Shown: in pieces, positions 37,405 to 48,387 of the stretch
Numbering within the stretch: position 1 is the stretch's first letter
How the letters are laid out: each line of letters starts with the position of its first letter
Source: Pseudomonas poae
GTDB taxonomy: Bacteria > Pseudomonadota > Gammaproteobacteria > Pseudomonadales > Pseudomonadaceae
NCBI GenBank assembly: GCA_004000515.1
Contig: CP034537.1
Span: forward strand, 6,903,501 to 6,967,500
Direction of reading: 5' to 3'
DNA length: 64,000 bases
Translations under genes and position numbers: made by a program
The notes under the pieces: model-generated
What the model was told of the DNA's origin: nothing
Databases searched by the model: none
Seen by the model: the letters and a program-made list of their open reading frames with translations, nothing else

Positions 37405-38007
37405 TTATCCTCTCTTACGCAGTACGTAGACCCGCCACAGTTTCGAACCCGGCATGAACTCCTGGTGATTCAGGACCTTGAAGCCCGCCTGGCGAAACTC
37501 GTCCTCTACCACTGTACGAGAGTTGACGGAGACGATCACCGTGTCACGGCTGACCCGATGAAACTCGCGCAATAGTGCTTGGCGCACCTCGCTACTGGGC
37601 ACATGACGAAACAATTCCAGGCAGAAAATACAGTCGACCGCGTTCGCCGAGAGGCCGATGGAAAACGCCGAGCCCTGGAATGTCTTGACCCGCTTGAGCA
37701 ATGCCGCCGGGTGATGAGTACGGGCATGGTCGAGCATGTCCTGGGAGTTGTCCGAGGCCAGGATCACCCGGTTGACGTGCTCGGCCAACACCGGCCAGAA
37801 CCGCCCCGAGCCGCACGCCAAGTCGAGGATCAGCCCCGGTTCGCCCGCCACTTTCAGCGCATGGCGCACCAGCCGTTCATCGCGCCACGACGCCAGGCGC
37901 TGCATCAGCCCAGGCGGGCGCGTGTCGCCGCAGACCCGCGCGTGCTCACGGTCGCAATGCTCGGCGAATTCATTCTCGATGGCGGATGGAGGTTGTGGCG
38001 ACATCAC
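37405..38007 (-). CDS. Class I SAM-dependent methyltransferase
   Basis: 200 residues. Motif I LILDLACGSGRFW (about 59-71), an acidic post-motif (ILASDNSQDML), and motif IV-like VDCIFCLELFRHV (about 124-136). Substrate unknown; the layout fits small-molecule methyltransferases near rnd in pseudomonads. Start ATG 38007 (a second ATG follows directly). Intact. Confidence 0.83.
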   Translation of the reverse strand: MMSPQPPSAIENEFAEHCDREHARVCGDTRPPGLMQRLASWRDERLVRHALKVAGEPGLILDLACGSGRFWPVLAEHVNRVILASDNSQDMLDHARTHHPAALLKRVKTFQGSAFSIGLSANAVDCIFCLELFRHVPSSEVRQALLREFHRVSRDTVIVSVNSRTVVEDEFRQAGFKVLNHQEFMPGSKLWRVYVLRKRG

Positions 38008-38106
38008 GGACTCATGTGAGTGGAACGGTAGTGAACGACCTTGATTCGCAGCTTAACCACCGCAACGTGAAAAAAAGGTCGAAACCACCGCCACCTTGAA
38101 ACACAT

Positions 38107-39476
38107 TCATGCCTGATGCAGGTACCACCGCCAATCCTGCTCCCCCACCTCCCCCATGAACTGGCGGTACTCCGCACGTTTCACCGCCAGGTACACGCCA
38201 AGGAACTTGCTGCCGAACGCATCCCACGCCCAGCTTGAGCCTTCCAGCGCACGCAGCGTGGTCAGCCAATCGGTAGGCAGTAATTCCTTGGCCTGGGCGT
38301 AGCCGTTGCCTTCTACCGGCGCGCCAGGATCGCGCTGCTCGCGGATGCCTCGGTGGATGCCAGCCAGGATCGCCGCAGCGGCCAGGTAAGGGTTGGCGTC
38401 GGCGCCGCAGATACGGTGTTCGATATGCCGGGAGTTGGCCGGCCCACCCGGCACGCGCAGGCTGACGGTGCGGTTGTCCACGCCCCAAGTGGCCGCTAAA
38501 GGCGCGTAGCTGTTGGTCTGGAAGCGGCGATAGGAGTTGGCGCTGGGGCAGAACATCAGCAGCGAATCGAGCAAGGTGCTGAGCATGCCGCCCACTGCCT
38601 GGCGCAACAAAGGCGTGCCGTCGGCGGCTTCGCTGGCAAACAGGTTGTTCCCTGCTGCATCCGCCAGGCTCACGTGCATGTGCATGCCGGTGCCGGCCAA
38701 GTCGTCGAACGGCTTGGCCATGAAACAGGCCGTCATCCCATGTTTATGTGCCACGCCCTTGACCAGGCGCTTGTAGCGTACCGCCTCGTCCATCGCTTGC
38801 AGGGCGTCGGCACGGTGCTCCAGGGTGATCTCGACCTGGCCGGGGGCGTATTCGGAAATTGCCGTGCGCGCCGGAATGCCTTGCAATTTGCACGCGCTAT
38901 AGAGATCGGCCAGGAACGGCTCGATCTGTTCCAGTTCGCGCAGGCCATAGACTTGGGTGGAGCGTGGGCGCCCGCCGTCCATGTCCCGCGCCGGTCGGGG
39001 GCGACCATTACTGTCAGGCTTTTGGTCGAGCAGATAAAACTCCAGTTCCGCCGCCATCACCGGGTAATACCCGTCGGCCTTGAGCTCGTCGATCACCTTG
39101 GCGAGTAAATGCCGGGGGTCAGCGATGGTGGCCGGCTGCCCTCTGTCGGGTGCATGCTCACCTGCACTGCCGCCGTAGGAATCAAGCGCCACGGCATGCG
39201 CTGCAAACTGCCGCTGATCGGGTAGGCACGGCAGTCGATATCGCCCACGTCCCAAACCAGCCCGGAATTCTCGACGTCGTCGCCATTGATGGTCAGGCCC
39301 AGGATCGTGCTGGGCAATGGCCGGCCAGTTTCGTACACCGCCAACAGTTCATCGCGGTGCAGCAACTTGCCACGGGGTACGCCGTTATTGTCGAGGATAA
39401 ACAGCTCGAACATCTCGATGTCCGGGTGTTGCTCAAGAAAGGATTGGGCTTCGTGCAGGCAAGCAAAAACGCTCAT
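38107..39476 (-). CDS. Glutamine synthetase-family protein, probable gamma-glutamylpolyamine synthetase (one frame break)
   Basis: 456 residues after repair. GS beta-grasp and catalytic domains: LFILDNNGVPRGK (about 23-35), GQVEITLEHRADALQ, GTGMHMHVSL, and SRHIEHRICGADANPY near the end. Most similar by eye to PuuA/SpuI-type enzymes that glutamylate polyamines rather than to GlnA. The frame breaks near 39137, where GGG should be GGGG (HPTEGQPATIADP). Start ATG 39476; an in-frame ATG 12 bases upstream is possible. No pathway partners next to it. Confidence 0.8.
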
Positions 39477-39822
39477 GGGAATTCTCATACGTGTGTGTCG
39501 GGCAGGCGCGCAAATGCGCGTCATCCATGGGGTGGATCAACGTAGTAGAGAGATATCTGGTGGGCGGGCGTGTCGGCAGTGGAACAAGGACCAGAACGCA
39601 AGTGCGGACGGCAGTGTCGCGGGATGAGTATCGGGGGAGCCGTCCATGCGGGGATCACACTGAGGTAGATGCCTGCCAGCGTCACACGCCTGGATAGGTG
39701 GGTAAATTCAGGGTTGACGGAGTTTGGTTGCAACACGGCTAAACATTCGACACACCTTGCCACCCGCGTGCGCAGCTGGAAATAATGACCGCCCTCGACC
39801 ATGCCCCCAAGGACCCGACCGC

Positions 39823-40596
39823 ATGAAAGCGCCTTTAGCCCTCTGTGTACTGGCAAGCCTGGCCACCAATGCCCTGGCAGACGCCGCCCCTTCGCGCCTA
39901 GACGCGGTGTTGCAGCGCGGCACCCTCACTGTCTGCACCACCGGCGACTACAAGCCTTACACCGCTTTAAAGGCCGATGGCAGTTATGAGGGGATTGACA
40001 TCGCCATGGCCGAGTCCTTGGCCAAGAGCCTCAACGCGAAGATCCAGTGGGTGCCTACCACGTGGAAAACCTTGATGCCGGACTTCCTGGCCCAACGCTG
40101 CGACATCGCCGTGGGCGGTATTTCGGTGTCGCTGGAACGCCAGAAAAAAGCCTTTTTCAGCCAGTCCCTCGGCGTCGACGGCAAGATCCCGCTGGTGCGC
40201 TGCGCCGATGTGAAGCGCTATCAGACCGTGGAGCAGATCAACCAGCCCCAGGTGCGCGTGATCGAACCGGCGGGCGGTACCAACGAAGTGTTTGCCCGCA
40301 CCCACTTGGGCCAGGCGCAAATCCGCCTGCATGACAACGTGACCATCTTCGACGAGCTGCTGGCGGGCAAGGCCGACGTGATGATCACCGACGCCAGCGA
40401 AGCGCGTTACCAGCAGAAGCTCAAGCCTGGGCTGTGCGCGGTCAACCCTGAGCAGCAGATGCAGTACAGCGAGAAAGCGTTCCTGCTGCCTCGTGATGAT
40501 GTGGCGTGGAAAAGCTACGTCGACCAGTGGTTGCACCTGAGCGTGGCCACCGGCGTTTACACCGGCATCGTCAATCAATGGTTGGCGGCGCCCTGA
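39823..40596 (+). CDS. pheC: Cyclohexadienyl (arogenate/prephenate) dehydratase, periplasmic
   Basis: 257 residues. A signal peptide (about 1-20, ending ALADA) and a periplasmic-binding-protein fold. The pattern is PheC-like throughout: RLDAVLQRGTLTVCTTGDYKP (24-44), DIAVGGISVSLERQ (about 94-107), EPAGGTNEVFAR (about 148-159), VMITDASEARYQ and PRDD…YVDQWLHL. PheC converts prephenate to phenylpyruvate or arogenate to phenylalanine in the periplasm. An amino-acid binding protein of the same fold is the alternative, but the conserved VTIFDELLAGKADVMITDA stretch favours PheC. Intact. Confidence 0.78.
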   Translation: MKAPLALCVLASLATNALADAAPSRLDAVLQRGTLTVCTTGDYKPYTALKADGSYEGIDIAMAESLAKSLNAKIQWVPTTWKTLMPDFLAQRCDIAVGGISVSLERQKKAFFSQSLGVDGKIPLVRCADVKRYQTVEQINQPQVRVIEPAGGTNEVFARTHLGQAQIRLHDNVTIFDELLAGKADVMITDASEARYQQKLKPGLCAVNPEQQMQYSEKAFLLPRDDVAWKSYVDQWLHLSVATGVYTGIVNQWLAAP

Positions 40597-40646
40597 GCCA
40601 CAGCGGTCTACGCTCTTGGCACACCAACAAGAACGAGGGACGGACC

Positions 40647-41486
40647 ATGAAGGGAATGCTCCGAATCACCTGGCTGCTGCTGTTGTGTTTCAGCCAGGTG
40701 CACGCGGCCAGTACGCAGGAAGAGGACGCCACGGCGGCCAAGGCTTTGCTGGAAAAAGCCTTGGCCTACTACCAGAGCAACGGCGACAAGGCGTTTGCCG
40801 CGTTCAGCCGCCAAGGCGAGTTTGTCGACCATGATCGTTACGTGTTCGTGGTCGATACCCAGGGCGTGCTACTCGCCAGCGGCGGGCCCTCCTCGGCGTT
40901 GATCGGTCGCGATGTCAGCGAAGTGCTGGGGCCGGACCTGCGCCAGTCGTTCAAGGACGCACTCAAGGTGCCGCAAGGCCAGGGCATCCAGCAAGCCGAC
41001 TACCGCTGGCAGAACTGGAACGACGGCAAGGTCGAGCGCAAGCATGTGTTTTATCAGCGCGTCGGCGAACGCATCCTCGCTGTGGGTTACTACCTGCCCC
41101 GGGCCACCCCGGAACAGGCGCGGGCGCTGCGTAATAAAGCGGCGGATGCGCTGCTCAAGGATGAAGCGGGCACACTCAAGGCGATCAACTCATTGCAAGG
41201 GGGCTTCCTGCAGGATGACCTGTATGTGTTTGTGGTGGACCTCGACACCCAGCGCTACGTGGCCCATGGCACCAACCTGCGGTTGATCAACACCGACTTC
41301 AGCAAGATCAAGGACCCGGATGGCAAGCCGGTGGGTGAGCCGATTCTCAAGCTGATGGCCGAGCAGGACCAGGGTGAGTACAAGTACCGCTGGAAGAACC
41401 CGGTGACCGACAAGGTCGAGAACAAGCATGCGTACGTGCGCAAGGCCGGGCACTTCATGGTTGCGGTGGGCTACTACAGCCCCTGA
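40647..41486 (+). CDS. Periplasmic protein with two Cache domains
   Basis: 279 residues. Signal peptide (about 1-20), then two similar Cache_2-type sensor domains, each with 'dlYVFVVD…' and '…e.KhvyyrkvG..i.aVGYY' (about 62-150 and about 192-276). The GYY.P end occurs in both, showing an internal duplication. No membrane-output domain, so it binds a small ligand in the periplasm; ligand and partner unknown. 50 bp after pheC on the same strand, possibly cotranscribed. Intact. Confidence 0.78.
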   Translation: MKGMLRITWLLLLCFSQVHAASTQEEDATAAKALLEKALAYYQSNGDKAFAAFSRQGEFVDHDRYVFVVDTQGVLLASGGPSSALIGRDVSEVLGPDLRQSFKDALKVPQGQGIQQADYRWQNWNDGKVERKHVFYQRVGERILAVGYYLPRATPEQARALRNKAADALLKDEAGTLKAINSLQGGFLQDDLYVFVVDLDTQRYVAHGTNLRLINTDFSKIKDPDGKPVGEPILKLMAEQDQGEYKYRWKNPVTDKVENKHAYVRKAGHFMVAVGYYSP

Positions 41487-41508
41487 CCTGAATTGAAATG
41501 CAATTGAC

Positions 41509-41597
41509 TGTGGGAGCTGGCTTGCCTGCGATGGCGGTGTATCAGTAGCAAATGTGCCAACTGAGACACCGCCATCGCAGGCAAGCCAGCTCCCACA
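41509..41597. repeat. REP doublet (REPIN), 'GCTGGCTTGCCTGC' class
   Basis: Inverted TGTGGGAGCTGGCTTGCCTG units with spacer GATGGCGGTGTATC…ACACCGCCATC, between convergent genes. Confidence 0.92.
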
Positions 41598-41618
41598 TTT
41601 GGATCTTTAGTGTGTCAG

Positions 41619-43151
41619 TCAGCGTGCCTTATCTTCACGCCCACGCAACACCCGGTTCGGCATCGCAATTGCCGCCGCCAACCCCAGCAGTGACACCGCC
41701 GCACTCACCATCAACAAATGCCGGAACGTCACCGCCAACTCCCCCCGCAGTGCATCTTTCGCAGGACCGGGCGCGGCGTTGAGGCCATCGAGCAGCACGT
41801 TACCGGAACCACCCTCGCCCACCAGCGCGCCGCTGGCCAGGTGCGAGAAACTCGAATCCTGCAACAGTGCCAACAGCAACGCCGACATGCACGCCACGCC
41901 CACCGCCCCACCGAGGGAGCGAAACAGATTGGTGGTGCTGGTGGCCACGCCGATGTCGCGTTGTTCCACCGAATTTTGCGAACCCACCAGTGACGTAGGA
42001 AATTGCAAACCTGCGGCGATCCCGCAGAGCAGCATGAACACGCCGGTCAGCAGCACCGCCTGGGGTGCACTGAACGCCATGCCCAGGATCGCCAGCGGGC
42101 TCAACAGTGCACCGCTGAGGATCATCGGTTTATAGCGTCCCGTCACCGACGTCATGCGCCCAGCCGAATACGCCCCAATCGGCAACCCAATGGCCAAGGG
42201 CAGCAGGTGCAAGGCGGCGCTGTCAGCACCGCCGCCGGTAACTGTCTGATAACGCAGGGGCATCAGTACCGTCAGGGAAATCGCCTGGAAACTGGTGAAA
42301 AACACCGTGCACCAGCACAGCACCGCACTGCGGTTGGCAAACAGATGCATCGGCAACAAAGGCTCACGTGCGCGGCGTTCGTGCCAGACAAACAGCGCCA
42401 ATGCCACCAGCCCACAGGCCAGAAGGCCCAACACTTGATCATCACGCCAATGATGCCCCTGGCCAATTTCAGTGATGCCCAACAGCAAGGCGGTCAGGCC
42501 GATAATCATCAACACCGTGCCGAGGTAATCGATCACCGGTTTGCGCTGCGGCACCGGCAGCCCCACCAGGGTGCGGTGGGCCACGTACCAGGCGCCGGCG
42601 CCCAAAGGCAGGTTGATCAGGAACACCCAGCGCCACGACAGGTACTCGGTCATATAACCGCCAAGCACCGGCCCGGCCACACTGGCCAGTGCGTACATGC
42701 CGCTGAAATAACCCTGGTAACGCCCGCGTTCACGGGGTGGGATGATGTCGCCGATGATCGCCTGGCTGACCGAGATCATCCCGCCCGCACCAACGCCCTG
42801 CAGCACCCGCGCCAGCACCAGTTGCTCCATGCTTTGCGCCATACCGCAGAACAACGACGCCACGGTGAACAGCCCCATGCCGATCAGCATCATCGGCCGA
42901 CGCCCGTACAGGTCACCGAGCTTGCCGTAGATCGGCACCGCCACGGTCATCGCCACCATATAGCCAGAGATCACCCAGGCCAGCAGGTTGACGTCATGGA
43001 ACTGGGCGGAAATGGCCGGCATGGACACCGCGACGATGGTCTGGTCCAGGGCGCCGAGGAAGATGGCCAGCATCAGCGCAGCGAGGATGCTGCGCACAGC
43101 AGGGACCGGTGGAGCGGGAGACTTGGGCAGATGATGTTCGGGCTGATTCAC
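41619..43151 (-). CDS. MFS drug transporter, DHA2 (EmrB/QacA) family
   Basis: About 510 residues with 14 hydrophobic segments. Motif C-type and DHA2 signatures: ALDQTIVAVSMPAI (early), GKLGDLYGRRPMM (loop 2-3), RVLQGVGAGGMI, SVAGPVLGGYMTE. Proton-driven export of drugs or aromatics. The start is probably GTG 43151 (AAGG seven bases upstream); an in-frame ATG lies at 43184. Downstream of pobA on the same strand with a 66-bp gap, so it could export aromatic substrates or products; this is inferred. Intact. Confidence 0.85.
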   Translation of the reverse strand: MNQPEHHLPKSPAPPVPAVRSILAALMLAIFLGALDQTIVAVSMPAISAQFHDVNLLAWVISGYMVAMTVAVPIYGKLGDLYGRRPMMLIGMGLFTVASLFCGMAQSMEQLVLARVLQGVGAGGMISVSQAIIGDIIPPRERGRYQGYFSGMYALASVAGPVLGGYMTEYLSWRWVFLINLPLGAGAWYVAHRTLVGLPVPQRKPVIDYLGTVLMIIGLTALLLGITEIGQGHHWRDDQVLGLLACGLVALALFVWHERRAREPLLPMHLFANRSAVLCWCTVFFTSFQAISLTVLMPLRYQTVTGGGADSAALHLLPLAIGLPIGAYSAGRMTSVTGRYKPMILSGALLSPLAILGMAFSAPQAVLLTGVFMLLCGIAAGLQFPTSLVGSQNSVEQRDIGVATSTTNLFRSLGGAVGVACMSALLLALLQDSSFSHLASGALVGEGGSGNVLLDGLNAAPGPAKDALRGELAVTFRHLLMVSAAVSLLGLAAAIAMPNRVLRGREDKAR

Positions 43152-43217
43152 GATAAAACCTTCGAGCGGGGCCCGCAGGTACATATGGCCCGCGGGAATG
43201 CTCGATACGATAGCAGG

Positions 43218-44486
<1,269 letters not shown>

Positions 44487-44590
44487 TCACTTGAGTGGCC
44501 GGCATAAGAAGGTGAAAACTGAGACAAAGCCTGCGCTTTTTGCCAATTGGGGCGATTACCGCACCACTCTCTGAGTATCGGATTGAAACC

Positions 44591-45468
44591 ATGACCAAAA
44601 CCGCGATTCCGGTCTTCAAGCTTTACGGGGAAAACCAGCAATGGCCCACCCCGATTTGTTGCACTGTGAAACCATTTCCCGGCGGAGTCGGGAATACCAG
44701 TGGGAAATCCAACCCCACCGGCACGCGGATCTGTGCCAGTTGCTGTTCGTGTACAAAGGCCAGGCACAGTTGGAAATCGAAGGTCAGCGCACCACACTGC
44801 ACGAGGCGACGCTGCAGGTATTGCCGCCGCTGTGCGTGCATGGTTTCCGGTTTTCCGAAGACGTTGAGGGTTATGTGGTGACCTTGTCGGCGCCGCTGGT
44901 CAGCCATTTGCAGGCGCAGCTGGGTTCGACCGTGGACGGCTTGCAGGCACTCGGCAGTTACCCGGCGGGCAAAGACAGCGACTACCTCAACAGCCAGTTT
45001 GCCCGCTTGCAGGCCGAATACGCCGATGAGCAACCGGCACGAGACATGATGATGCACGCGCTGGTCAGCGTGCTGTTGGTGTGGATCAGCCGCCAGGCCA
45101 TCCAGCGTCGCCATCCACGCGCCCCACGCGGGCGCGAATATTTCCGACGTTTCACCCAGCTTGTGGAACAGCACTACCGCGAACACCCGAAGATTGAGGA
45201 TTTGGCCCACAAGCTGGGTATCTCGGTCTCACACCTGAACGGGACGTGTCGGGAACTGGGCGGGCAGCCCGCGTTGCAGATCATGCATGACCGCCAGTTG
45301 CTGGAAGCCAAGCGCCTGCTGACCTACACAGGAATGACCATCAATGAGATGTCGGAGGTATTGGGTTTTTCCGACCCGACCAACTTCTCCCGTCTGTTTC
45401 GTCGACGGGTCGGGTTCTCGCCCAAGGCGTTTCGCGAGCAACTCAAGGCCGAACAGTCGGCTACCTGA
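44591..45468 (+). CDS. pobR: AraC-family regulator of pobA (one frame break)
   Basis: 292 residues after repair. N-terminal cupin sensing domain (about 20-110) and two C-terminal AraC helix-turn-helices (about 190-285: IEDLAHKLGISVSHLNGTCRE, INEMSEVLGFSDPTNFSRLFRR). The frame breaks at the C-run 44649-44652 (four, should be five; WPTPDLLHC), so a reading from ATG 44641 lacks the first 16 residues. Divergent from pobA with a 179-bp region holding both promoters; activation of pobA by 4-hydroxybenzoate is established for PobR and inferred here. Confidence 0.88.
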
Positions 45469-45640
45469 GTGCGCTGAAACTGCCGGTACGGGGAACGCAT
45501 TGGTCCTGATGGCAGCTGATCGCGAACGCCGTCGGCTGCAGACGTGTCTGTTCGACACGGTAGGCGGCAGTGCCGTACAGCGCAGTGGCCAAGGCGCTCA
45601 GGATGAAAATCATCAGGTACTTTCTAATTTTTAGAGTCAT
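45461..45640 (-). CDS. Small membrane-anchored protein
   Basis: 59 residues, start ATG 45640, overlapping the pobR stop by 8 bp on the opposite strand. N-terminal basic residues and a hydrophobic helix (about 9-27, MIFILSALATALYGTAA), then a short soluble tail with two cysteines (CHQDQC, residues 43-48). No family recognised. Codon use and gapless reading support a real gene. Confidence 0.5.
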   Translation of the reverse strand: MTLKIRKYLMIFILSALATALYGTAAYRVEQTRLQPTAFAISCHQDQCVPRTGSFSALR

Positions 45641-45740
45641 GGCACAGACCTCAGCACGGATCTAAACAGTGCTGTTTAAAGCATAGGTCAGACCCGGCGA
45701 GTTGCCATTATCGGACGACATTCAACCGCTTTATGTCGGC

Positions 45741-46646
45741 TCAAAGACCGACGTCCCACCCAGGCTCCTCCGGAAACCGCAACACCAGAAAATCCAGCAG
45801 GCTGCGCAGTGCCGACGGCATGTGCTTGCGCGAGGCGTACACCGCGTAGATGTTCATCTGCCGAGGCTCTGCGTGAGGCAACAGGCGCACCAGTTCGCCA
45901 CGGCGGATGTAATCGCCGGCCTGGTAGCTGGGCAGCATCGACACCCCTGCCCCGGCCAGGGTCACGCGCAATAAGGTACTGGCCTCGTTGGCCGTGATGT
46001 TGCCGTGCACGGGCACCGACACGTGTTCACCGTGTTCTTCGAAATGCCACAAGCTCTTGCCAAAATAGGAGTGGGTCAGGCAATTGTGCCGAGCCAAGTC
46101 GTCGACTGTCTGGGGCGCCGCATGCTCCAGCAGGTAGGCCGGGGTAGCACACACCACGGAGCGACAGACGGTCAGCCGCCGGGCAATCAGGTTAGGGTCC
46201 AGGTCGCTGCTGGTGCGGATGGCCAGGTCGATGCGCTCATCCACCAGGTTTACCGTGCGGTCGAGCATTTGCAGGTCAACCGTCACCAGCGGGTAGCGCT
46301 TGACGTATTCGGCGATGGCCTCGGCCAATTGGGCCTGGCCGAACGAGGTGCTGACACTCAGGCGCAACAGGCCACGCGGTGCGTCATCCGGCTCGCTGAC
46401 GGCGGCCTGCATGTCACCGCACAGCTCCAGCATCTGGCGGCAACGCGGCAGGGTTTCGCCACCGGCGGCGGTGAGGCTGAGCTTGCGGGTGGTGCGGTGC
46501 AGCAAACGTGCGCCGACCCAGTCTTCCAGCTCGGCCAGATAGCGCGACACCACCGGGCGCGACAGGTCCAAATGGTCGGCAGCGGCAGACTGGCTGCCCA
46601 GGTCCACCACGGTGACAAACACGCGCATTGCTTGAAGACGGTCCAT
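45741..46646 (-). CDS. LysR-type transcriptional regulator
   Basis: 301 residues. Helix-turn-helix at about 4-60 (MRVFVTVVDLGSQSAAADHL, SRPVVSRYLAELE), then a LysR effector-binding domain. Divergent from the MBL-fold/oxidoreductase pair (105-bp gap), which it probably regulates. Intact. Confidence 0.87.
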   Translation of the reverse strand: MDRLQAMRVFVTVVDLGSQSAAADHLDLSRPVVSRYLAELEDWVGARLLHRTTRKLSLTAAGGETLPRCRQMLELCGDMQAAVSEPDDAPRGLLRLSVSTSFGQAQLAEAIAEYVKRYPLVTVDLQMLDRTVNLVDERIDLAIRTSSDLDPNLIARRLTVCRSVVCATPAYLLEHAAPQTVDDLARHNCLTHSYFGKSLWHFEEHGEHVSVPVHGNITANEASTLLRVTLAGAGVSMLPSYQAGDYIRRGELVRLLPHAEPRQMNIYAVYASRKHMPSALRSLLDFLVLRFPEEPGWDVGL

Positions 46647-46751
46647 GATTTGCCCGATTTTAGAAACAAACTATGTCCCAGCATCGCATTTTTAGTTGCG
46701 TTTGGTGCAACTAAGCTCTGTGCATCCCTTAGCGATGGCAGGAGCTGCCCC

Positions 46752-47618
46752 ATGTTTTCGACTTTCAAGCGCTTGACCCTGGCGACCGCCGCCCTGGCCT
46801 TCGCCGCCCATGCGGCAGCGGCCGACCTGACACTGGACGTCTACAACCCAGGCGATGCCGCGATTTTCCCGGTCAGCTCGGTGCTGGTCAGCGGCGCCAA
46901 GGACGCGATCCTGGTGGACGCACAATTCGGCAAGGGTCAAGCCGAGCAGCTGGTCCAGAAGATCCGCGCCAGCGGCAAGCACCCTCACCACTATCTACAT
47001 CAGCCACGGCGACCCGGACTACTACTTCGGCCTCGACACCCTGACCGCCGCCTTCCCCGATGCAAAGGTGCTGGCACCGCAACCGGTGGTCGATCACATC
47101 AAAGCAACCGTGGCCGGCAAACTGGAGTTCTGGGGCCCGAAAATGGGCGCCGACAAGCCCGCCAAAACCATCGTGCCCGACGTGCTCGAAGGTCACAGCC
47201 TGACTCTGGAAGGCCAGCAGTTGGACGTGATCGGCCTGGATGGCCCGCAGCCGGATCGCACGTTTGTGTGGATCCCGTCGATCAAGGCGGTGGTCGGTGG
47301 CGTGGTCGTCTCGCAAAACATCCACCTGTGGATGGCCGACACCAAAGCGCCCAATCCCATAAGGATTGGCTGGCTACACTGCAGCGCATCCAGCAATTGA
47401 AACCGCGCACAGTCGTTCCAGGTCACTACCTGGGCACGCTCACCTTGGACTCCGTGGCGTTCACTGCCGATTACATCAAGGCCTTTGATATCGAGGCTGC
47501 CAAGGCCAAGGACTCCGCCGCCCTGATCGCGGCCCTGAAAAAGCGTTACCCCACCCTCGCCGACGAAAGTTCGCTGGAACTGAGCGCCAAAGTCGCCAAG
47601 GGCGAAATGAAGTGGTGA
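46752..47618 (+). CDS. Periplasmic MBL-fold hydrolase (two frame breaks)
   Basis: About 289 residues. Signal peptide (about 1-24, ending AAAAD), then a metallo-beta-lactamase fold. The metal box is unusual, ISHGDPDYYFG (about 84-94) in place of HxHxDH, with a later histidine in VVPGHYLG. Breaks: near 46980 (two bases missing or one extra, SGK..TLTTIYISH) and near 47340 (CC should be CCC, MADTQSAQSHK). The substrate is unknown; SoxH-like and similar secreted MBL proteins share this layout. Followed 33 bp later by an oxidoreductase. Confidence 0.78.
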   Translation: MFSTFKRLTLATAALAFAAHAAAADLTLDVYNPGDAAIFPVSSVLVSGAKDAILVDAQFGKGQAEQLVQKIRASGKHPHHYLHQPRRPGLLLRPRHPDRRLPRCKGAGTATGGRSHQSNRGRQTGVLGPENGRRQARQNHRARRARRSQPDSGRPAVGRDRPGWPAAGSHVCVDPVDQGGGRWRGRLAKHPPVDGRHQSAQSHKDWLATLQRIQQLKPRTVVPGHYLGTLTLDSVAFTADYIKAFDIEAAKAKDSAALIAALKKRYPTLADESSLELSAKVAKGEMKW

Positions 47619-47651
47619 ATGGTTTTAAACCCTGACTAACTGGAGAACGTC

Positions 47652-48266
47652 ATGAGCAAGATTGCAATCATTGGTGCCACCGGCCGTGCCGGTAGCCAAC
47701 TGCTGGAAGAAGCGCTGCGTCGTGGCCATAGCGTTGTCGCTATCGCACGCAATACCGACAAGATCGCCGCACGCCCTGGCGTCACGGTCAAACAAGCCGA
47801 CGCGCTGGATGCTGAGGCCCTGCAACACGCCGTCAGCGGCAGCGATGTGGTGATCAGTGCCGCGCACTTTGCCACCCTGCCCGCCAGCGCCGTGATCGGC
47901 CCGGTGAAAAAGGCCGGTGTGAAACGCTTGCTGGTGGTGGGCGGTGCGGGCTCGCTGTTGCTGCCAGATGGCAGTCGCGTAATCGACAGCCCCGGCTTCC
48001 CTGCCGAATACAAAGCCGAAGCCAGTGCGGGTGCGGAGTTTCTCGACGTACTGCGTCAGGAAAAAGACCTCGATTGGACCTTCCTGTCGCCGTCGGCGGA
48101 ATTTGTGGAAACCGAGCGCACCGGTAAATTCCGTGTGGGCCAGGATGATTTGCTGGTGAGCAGTGAAGGTCGCAGCTGGATCAGTTTTGCCGACTACGCC
48201 ATCGCGCTGATCGATGAAGTTGAATCGCCAAAGCACCCGCGCCAGCGTTTCACCGTGGGCTACTGA
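47652..48266 (+). CDS. NAD(P)-binding oxidoreductase (NmrA/YwnB-like atypical SDR)
   Basis: 204 residues. Rossmann loop IIGATGRAGSQLLEEAL (about 5-21), ADALDAEAL, VVISAAHF, and the VVGGAGSLLL (about 93-102) typical of small NAD(P)-dependent epimerase-like proteins. Catalysis is unproven; some members act as redox sensors. It follows the MBL gene on the same strand behind the divergent LysR. Intact. Confidence 0.87.
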   Translation: MSKIAIIGATGRAGSQLLEEALRRGHSVVAIARNTDKIAARPGVTVKQADALDAEALQHAVSGSDVVISAAHFATLPASAVIGPVKKAGVKRLLVVGGAGSLLLPDGSRVIDSPGFPAEYKAEASAGAEFLDVLRQEKDLDWTFLSPSAEFVETERTGKFRVGQDDLLVSSEGRSWISFADYAIALIDEVESPKHPRQRFTVGY

Positions 48267-48283
48267 CACGACTCGGTAAAAAC

Positions 48284-48372
48284 TGTGGGAGCGGGCTTGC
48301 TCGCGAAAGCGGTGTGTCAGATAAAGATTTACTGACTGATCCACCGCATTCGCGAGCAAGCCCGCTCCCACA
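48284..48372. repeat. REP doublet (REPIN), 'GCGGGCTTGCTCGC' class
   Basis: Inverted TGTGGGAGCGGGCTTGCTCG units around GAAAGCGGTGTGTC…CACCGCATTC. It lies between convergent genes. Confidence 0.92.
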
Positions 48373-48387
48373 TTGGGTTCTTCGATT

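Noticed and set aside
46005..46751. Upstream extension of the MBL-fold gene
   Set aside because: Antisense to the LysR gene; ATG 46752 starts a clear signal peptide.
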